In this document: in pieces, positions 46,301 through 55,300 of the stretch | How the letters are laid out: each line of letters opens with the position of its first letter | Position numbering within the stretch: position 1 is the first letter of the stretch | NCBI GenBank assembly: GCA_011037195.1 | Contig: JAAEAF010000258.1 | Location: 1 to 64,000, forward strand | Source: Triatoma infestans | Lineage: Eukaryota > Arthropoda > Insecta > Hemiptera > Reduviidae | Direction: 5' to 3' | Length of the DNA: 64,000 nt | The notes under the pieces: model-generated | What the model was told of the DNA's origin: nothing | What the model saw: the letters and a program-made list of their open reading frames with translations, nothing else | Database searches by the model: none | Made by a program: the position numbers and the translations under genes

Positions 46301-49300
46301 GTAATCATCTTTTACAACGTGTATCTACTTGTCTAAGAAAAAACACATACCAACCTTCTCCATTTCTTTAACCTTCCCCAACACGCTGCAGTCAGAGCAA
46401 TCCAGCGGCTGCTCGGCTTACTACAACCTTCCCATCATTTCTAATATCTTATATTCAGCCATCCTGACTGGTCTGCGTCCTCGCTGACAAATAGGTCTTA
46501 ATCTTCATCTTGGGAGTCAGTACTCCTGTCAACTGAGGAATCAGATTAAGCCCAAGGCTTCATGAATTCAGACATCGTGGTTGTTTGTTTTGGCACTTCA
46601 TTACGATTTCCAACTTTTTGGACGACATATCTTTCGTTGGGTTCTATTCCGATAACTTTGTAAGGACCTAGAAATTTGATTTGAAACTTAGTCGCAGGCG
46701 AGTACGGCGTGTAGCTACTAGTAACCGACGTTGTAATGAACGGATTTTTTCCGTTTCTTGTCGAACGTATGACGGTTTTCCTCCTGTACCTTCAAAATAT
46801 TTCTCTTTGCTTCAACCCTCATCTCACCACCCTCGGTCTTCATTGTACTTTCTAATCATTTCCTTTTTTATAAACTTCCTCAGATTATCATCTTCACTTA
46901 ATTTCAACTCTTTTCCCATTAACAGTTTCAACGGTTTCACGCCAATACTTCGGTTAACCGTAGAGTTAATGAATTATTGTGCCCTCTCGTCGTGTTTCCA
47001 CCATTCCTCACACTTTGGTTGACTTAACTTTGTTAGCAGGGGGATCAGCAGGCGATTCACTCTCTCCACCTGCCCATTGGTTCTTTGTACGCCAGTAGTT
47101 ATTTTAACATGCTCTATTCCTTCCTCATTACAATAGTCTTGGAACTCGCTGGAGGTGAACGCCGTTCCTCGATCAGATACAATCTTCCTGGGACTTCCAA
47201 ACACGCTCGATTGCCTCTTCAGGTGAGACAGAACCTCGGCGGGACATGTGCTTTTGCAGGAATAAATCCATACGAATTTCGTAAAGGCATCAATAATTAC
47301 GAGGAGGTATCGATAATTCTTTCTGGTTGATGGCATTGGACCAATATGGTCCACATGATACGTATCCAGTGGTTCACTTTTCTTGTCAATGCTATGAAGA
47401 AAACCTTCTTGCTTTCCTTGTTTCTTTTCTGCCAATATACAGAGCACACAATTACGTATCACCTAGTCCACTTTGGACAGCATTTTCTTAAAATGGTAAT
47501 CACTTCTCAGAAGCTGAAGTGTTTTCCCAACAGAAAAATGACCTCTTTCATGCGTCTTTCGTATAACGTCAGATGCATAAGCTTGGGAACATCAAACAGC
47601 AGCTCACCATTATCTTCTCTGTACAATATTTCGTCTATTAGTCTATAATCCTTTCTTTTAGGCAGAGCATTTATTATGCCTAAAATTTCTGGATATTGCT
47701 TTTGAAAATCCTTTAACCTCGCTAAGAATTTACTTTCATTTTGTCGGGGCGGGTGTTGGTGTATTGGTTATGAGCATGGACTTGTAAGTGGGAGGACCTC
47801 AGTTCGAGTCCAGCGTATAACTAAATTTTATATTTGTTTAAAAAATGTTAATAGTAAAGTAGGTGCTTCCGCCCCCCGTCCACGACACCTAATTTTGGTA
47901 GTTGGACGTTAAGCCCGCCTGAAAAAATAGGCATTACTTTACTTTACTTTTTTTTTTACTTTCATTTTGTCCAACATAGAGAATTTTCGGTAAAGGATGG
48001 CGACTTAAAGCATCTACGTGAGACATCTGCAATCTAGACCGGTGAACAATTTCAAATTGATAATTTTCCAGAAACACTGCCCACCTGGCAACGCGCACGC
48101 ACAAATCCTTCTTCTTCAGAGTCATAGCAAATGCTCGACAATCAGTTCAATCTTGAACGGGATACCTTGGAGGTAAACGCTAAACTTCTCCACTCCTTTT
48201 ATGACCGCTAAGACCTCCAGTTCGTAACAATACCGCTTCTCAGCAGGTGTAGTCTTACCACTTGCATAGTAAACTGGATCAAATTTTCTATCTTCCTCGC
48301 ACTTCTGCATTAGTATCATTCCATAACCATCCATTGAAGCTCAGTGTGGAGCTCTGTTTTGGCTTCCGAGTTATAGAACCTAAGAACCGGCTTCTCGGCA
48401 AGTATTGTCTTCAGTTTCAAAAAAGATTCCATTTGCTCGCCGCCAAATTTAAACGGCACCGTTGTTTTATAGATCAATAAGAGGGCGCGCCACCAAACCA
48501 TATCCCCTAATGAACTTATAAAAAACCTGAGAGGCCTAAAAAAACTTTGTACAGCGCTACAGTTCGTCGGAACTGGGAAATTTATTACAGCCCGTGATTT
48601 TAGTTTCGACGTCTGTAGTCTACCCTCTCTGATGGTATGACCCAAGAACTCAATTTCGGTTTTGAGGAACTTACATTTCATCCAGTTAAATTCCAGAGCG
48701 TACTCTGAGGCTCTCTGTAAGTTCTTTTCGAGCTTTTGAACTCCCTCTGCTCTGGTCTTCGAAGGGATAATGGTCTTCGAGGGTAAGTTTTCCACGTGAC
48801 AGCGGAGAAATCCGTCCGATATAAGATCTCTGAATACAATATGCACAAATCTGTGAAATACTCTAGGAGAATTACAAAGTTCAAAAGGATTATTCCGGAA
48901 TTCATGGTGTCCATCAGGCACCACAAAAGCAGTAAACTTCCGGCTACCTTCACTAACTGGCACATGTAAAAATTTGTTGCGCAAATCAAGGGTACTGAAC
49001 CATCTGGCACCCTTGAGGGCATCAATTTCATCGTCGATACGGGGCAATGGATATCTCTACTATATTATCTTTTCGTAAAGCTTTCTATAATCTACGCAAA
49101 TTCTGGCTACCCCATTTTTTTTTACGGACAACAACTATAGGACTCGCGTAATCGGAAATACTAGGCTGTATTATGCCCTCCTCTAACCACTCTTTCAATT
49201 GCCTATCAACATCGATTTTGTCAAGTGGAGACAATCTCCGTGGTTGTTGGTAAACGGGCACAACATCGGTCAAAACCAGGTTTAACTGAATAGGACATTC

Positions 49301-52300
49301 CTTAGATTTTGTGGGCTTATAATTACTGATAAGTTTGCAAAGATCCGCCTCGAGAATTGGGTCTTTTTGTAAAGCATCATCAATGCTAAGAATTTCTAAT
49401 GAGTCATCTGGAGCAGGAGAGCCTAACCTGCGCCTCAAGAGGGTAAGTTCACTCCCAGAATCTAGTAAACCTTGCAGAGGAACACCATCCACTGAAACAT
49501 TTAAAATTGGTTTATCTTCACAACGTTCTCTTTCTTTATGAATTAGTTTGTAATTTGAAGCGCTACATCTCTCAGATATATGGCCGTATTTGTTGCATTT
49601 AAAGCATTTTAGGCCCTTAGCTTTTTCTGGACATTCTCCAACAACATGCTGTGTTGAACCGCAATTATAACAGCGACGATCTTTAACAAAAACATTTTTC
49701 AAATCAGACTTGGTGGAAAAACTATTAAACGCTTTAGACTTACTTGACTCTTTATTTTTATTTCCACATCGTTCTATTACATCATTTCATTTATGTTTTC
49801 AATTCTTCATATATGTTCAATTTACGTTTGAAAACAGCATATGAAATATCTCCATAGAGAATTGCTTAGTTTGATTCTATATCATCTATCTCGTCAATTA
49901 TGTATTGTATAACGGATCGTGTATCGATTTTTCCTTGAGATGCAATGTCAATCATTTTATATTAATATTCTCTATACGACTCATTTTCAAGTTTTTTTCT
50001 CGCCGTAAGTTCCTGGTGTATCGTTTTACAACTTACATGAGATGTAAATTCTGCTTTTAATGCCTGTGACATTGCATTCCAGGTTTTGAGATGTTTTTTA
50101 TGCTTAATGAATAAAGCGGCAGTCCCTTTCAGTAATCGTCTTGCATAAACTATATTTTGAATGTCTGCCCATTGACACAAATGACCTAACTCATTAAATT
50201 CCTGAAGCCAACTGCCTACAATTTTAGTTTTATCAACTCCATGCAAAATGCATCAATTGAGTTTTCCAAATCTCTAAATAAAATATGAGAATTTTTAATT
50301 GTACTTACATGTCTTACGCCAGAGATATTTTCTGCTTCATTGTCAGTATTAGTAATTAAATTCTTATTAACCAGTTTAGCACCATCATTTTCCTCTTCTT
50401 CACTTTCATCTTCATCTGCTTCATTTTCGTCATCACTACCTTCGACAATAGAATTTTCATAAATAAGAACGGCTTGTAAACTTTCAATTAATTATTTTTT
50501 GCTACCACATCGTTTTAGATTACACTTTTTTAATTCTTCCTTTAATTCAGTCACTTTAAGGGATGAAACACTGTCAAAATTTATTTCTGACATCATGAAC
50601 AAAACTAAACACACAAAAGTAAACAATAAACACAGTTCAATTTTAATGTTTTTTTTGTTATTGTTTTGTTTTTGGAGCGGCCCCCACAAATTATATGTAG
50701 GATCTATTATTTAAACAGACTAGACACAAATTATTAAACTTTAAACACCTTTTTATTTACAACTTTTAGTAATCATCTTTTACAACGTGTATCTACTTGT
50801 CTAAGAAAAAAAAACACACACTAACTGTCTCCTTTTCTTTAACCTTCCCCAGCATGCTGCAGTCAGAGCAATCCAGCGGCTGCTCGGCTTACTACATCCT
50901 TCCCATCATTTCTAATATCCTACATATATACATAAATAATAATAATAATTATAACTTAAAATCAATAATTATGAAGATAAATAATAATATTAAACCTAAA
51001 TATGAAAACAAATAATAATTTTTTTTTAAGAAAAAATATCAAATGCGAATGCACCAGGGCGCCACGTAATTTTTGTTCATCATACTGGAATTACGAAACC
51101 AGTAGTGAAAACAAAAGAAAATCATTGAATTTAAATAAATGGCTTAAAAAATTAAAAAAGAAATTATATATATAAAAAAAATTACTTACGATATTTAAGA
51201 AGAAAAAAAGGAAGAATTAGATAGTCACGGGATTCGAACTAGGCTAAACAGTACCAAACGCTCGCTTAGTGTAGCGCGCTAACCACTCGGCTAATGGTGA
51301 GTAGGTAATTAAATGATTCTAATCTTGATTGCTATGCGCATCTCGTACTACTTCCTTCTTACAATGACCTTAGGCGTCTCTCTCTTTCTGTAATGAAAAT
51401 TAATTTGTATAAACTAAAATATTCATGATCGAGACACTGGTGAAAGAGAAACACTAGTTTAAAAGAAATCTCAATTAATTATATTGGCAAAATCAATAAT
51501 AAAAAGAATAAATTAAAAAGATACCTTCCCTACAAAATTCAATACAAAAAAAAATTAATAATAATAAGGGCAAAATAATGTTCCAGTAACAAAAACTATA
51601 CTGAACCGAATCACTTGATAAGAGGAAGAGTAAATAATAAATTCAGTTTTTATGTCCAGTCCACTTTCCATGTACACTTCCCGCAACGAGGCAGCTAAAC
51701 GATGTGTTGAGTAATCGCACTTACTCCTTAGAGATTCCTTCGGCACCTCATATGCTCCGGGTCGCCAAGCGGTCCTCAAGACACACCAAATTCTTATTTT
51801 TTTTTTTTAAAGAATATTAGATCCTCCGAAGAGATTATAGCTCTTTCCGCAGTTCCTGCAGGGCACCAACTGACCCTTTTGTCTCTGGGTCTCTCACTCC
51901 TTTTCCTTCACAGCCCTCTTGGTTAACGTTTTCCTTTTTGTTTTCATATGGGACGGTGGACAAAGCCCTCTCCAAAATACGAATTCCTCTCTTCCACTTC
52001 TTTCTCATTGTTTTGCTCATTAAAAGAAAAGCAAGAAAAAAAAACCGCTTAAGAAAAAAACATATGTATATATGTGAAAATAAACAGTCATCACTTCCGC
52101 GAAATTTTTCGAGCGTAAAAATCGAGAGCCAATTTTTTCTTACAAATTCCGCTGCTAGGGGAACAAAGTAGTCCGAGGTGAATTGACCGTTAGTGAATAG
52201 CCTGTTCGATGGTGCTATCTCGTGGATTAAACTAAAATTAACTGGTTATAAACTATAATAATTATAAGGAAATAAAATAAAAGAATAAGAAGTTTCATAA

Positions 52301-55300
52301 ATAAAATCAAAGAATAAAATAAATTAATTATAGAATGAGTATTAATTAAGAAATGAAATATTGGCACTACTCGGAAAATTAAAATAAATGAAAATACAAA
52401 TTTAGAGTTGATAAACTTTTCAATCCTAACAATTTGTAGAGGAAATGGAAGGAAAATACACCTTTTATTCGGATGTACTAATAGAAAAAGCAATTAAGGA
52501 CAAACTGTCTTCAGATGCAACCGGTAGATTAGCTGGAGACTTTCTTGTAGCTGTAAGTAATGTATATTTCTAACTAGGAGACATATAATTATAAATATTA
52601 TAAATAATAGGGAAAATATTCTAAATTGCAGGGATACGATACATCTACCACAACAATGTCACATGCATTGTTATTGTTGGCCATATATCCTGAACATCAA
52701 GAAGCTATTTACCAAGAACAATTAGATATTTTAGGAGATGATCCAGAATTGGTACCAACGTGGGAACAACTATCCAGAATGGAATATTTAACCAGAGTAT
52801 TAAAGGAAGTTATGCGACTTTATAGCGTACCTGCTATACTCAGGAAATTAACCAGCGATATAGACCTAGGTATGCAATGTTGTTCCTTAATTTTTGAGTT
52901 AGTCCGTTATATTCTTTTGGCAATTTCCTTCTACTGATAGCCTTGGGCTTTGTTTACCTTCCAGTACTTTTTATCCTGTTGGTTTTCTAGCTTTATCACG
53001 ACTACTGCCTACTTCTCAATACCTTCTTTCATCATTAAACCTTTAATTAACTACCAAATATCACTGAACATGTCTGCCTTGCAAACAGCAGTTGAAATTT
53101 TGTTCTAATAAAAATGTTTGTAATATGTTAAATAGAAATCATGATAGAACTTGTGCTTTCCCCATCAATTTATTTAATTGGAATTCCAGATATCATGAAA
53201 ATTGCTTAACAGGAAAAGATTCTTGAGTTTTAGATTTTCAAAATTATATCGGAAACAGCTCCGGCGATTTTCTTTGATCAATGAAGGAATTCAGATTCGC
53301 AGCTAATAGAAAGCGGCTCGAGCAGAACTTCTGAAAACATTCAACGAACTTAAAAGAATCCAATGTAAACTGCAGGTCGAGAATATAGTCTACGACTGCG
53401 AGGACCTTCTACTATCTAGGAGTGATTGTGATTGAAATTAATAACGTCGGAACCGAGGTTGGGGTAATGCTGGCGGCGGGAAATAGATGCTCCTATGACC
53501 TCTAAAAATACTTCAAATGCCGTGAAATCTCCAGAGAGGCCAAGCTTCTACAATATAGTCAGGCCAATCCCCTCACAGACTTGCTCTTTAACCGCAGTGG
53601 CCTAAGACATTAGGAGCCTAGAAGAAAAGATTACTGCGCAGGATTTACGGAAATGTTTGCGACAACGCCCAATGGCATATACGTATGAATGAAGAGCTGC
53701 GTGGTCTTTATGGATAGGCTAACTTGGTGAACAGAGTGAAACAAGCAAGGTTAAGAATGCAAGTGGATAGCAGCCGCAGTTCACGAAGAATATTAGAGGT
53801 TAAGGCTGGAAACAGAAGGCATGGAACTAGTAATAGGTGGCTTGACCGGGTAAAGGAGGCCTCAGGAAAATGGATGGCAGGAGATGAAGAATGAAGGCCA
53901 GATTGGGGAGCACTGACGAAAGATAGTTGTGGCATTGGTTTTTTTTTAAGGGACCGTCGAGCAATATAGGGAAGGGTCTTGTACTACTAAATCTGTTTAT
54001 TAATACGGCTGTTTACTTCTTTCATTATACGCTCTACTCAGAACCGCTCCCGATAGCAAATTCTGTGTAAAACATTTTTTTAATTTCAGCTTGATACTGC
54101 ATGTACTAAACGTAAAGTAAGGCCAATTTTTCAGTCTGGCATTATGTCCAACAAGCGAATTAGATTTTCTTTAGGAGGGGGAGGCGGAAGCAACCAATTT
54201 ATGTTCAACATTTTTTAAAGAATATTAAGTTTAGCAGTTTACGCGGGACTCGAACAAAAGACCTGCCATTTACAATTCCACTTATATCCACATCACTAAC
54301 ACCCACCATGCGACTGCATGTACTACCTACATATATAAAACCTATTTATTTGTGTCATTGTTTTAGGAAAATTCACAATTCGAGTATTATTTTGTGGGAA
54401 CGCTTATATTAGGTTTTCTTCTTAAATGCCATCTTAGAATAACTTGCTGTTACACTACAATTTCTTCTTGAAAGAAAGCCGATTAAGCGGAAATACGAGC
54501 AGGTTTCTGAATTCTCTGGAAACGCATCTAATGATTTTCTTGAAACTTAATATAATTTAGTTATGCAGATATTTAATCTAGCGTGAAAGATTTGCACGAA
54601 TTTCCGTACTGCAATGATTAAAATTCTGAGTGACAAATAATGTTCAAAGTAAGAAATTGTATTAAATATTATACTCCAAATTAGTGTCATTAGTACTGTT
54701 TAGTCTTCACCAGGTCTTGAGCAGGTAGTAATTGAATATGTTAAGACACAGATAACTTCACTTTATAAACAATTACTAAATTAAATGTTGTAATTAAAAC
54801 GTAAATTTTGAAGATTTTGCAGTGAAATTTTTATCCTTAATTTTCATTTTTACAGGAAAGTACAAGCTGCCTGAAGGAGCTACAGCCTATATATCGTTTT
54901 ATAATTTGCATAGAAATCCAAATTTTTGGTCACACCCAAATGAATTCTATCCAGATCATTTTTTACCTGAAGAGTGTGCCAAAAGACCAAAAAATTGTTA
55001 TTTTCCTTTCAGCTGGGGACCAAGGTCTTGCCCAGGTAAATATATTTTTATTTTTTTTTTGGATGATTAGGACGAGAGTGTTGATATTAGTTCATACATT
55101 CAGGAAAAGAAAGCTACTTTTCTCTCAATGAGTTTATTTCCTACTGAGGAAGATGTTTCTGTAAAAAAGTTTTCTTACGCCATCACTTCGGCTATTCAGC
55201 TATTCTATGTAGCGCGGCCAAAAATATAAAAACTTTGGCGACCGATATTGTTCGTTTAGTTGGGTACCCAAAAGGCACATGAGAACAATCTTGGACGCAA

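Larger units (their letters stand above)
46228..50924 (-). mobile_element. Ty3/Gypsy LTR retrotransposon 2, old copy
   Basis: Minus-strand element of 4.7 kb inside P450 intron 7, antisense to the gene. LTRs of 226 and 229 bases (46228-46453 and 50696-50924) flank gag, protease, reverse transcriptase, RNase H and integrase. A possible 4-base target duplication TATA is unreliable because the site is a TA repeat. Many differences between LTRs and many broken frames mark it as much older than Gypsy 1. A SINE-B is inserted at 47746-47954. Confidence 0.92.
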
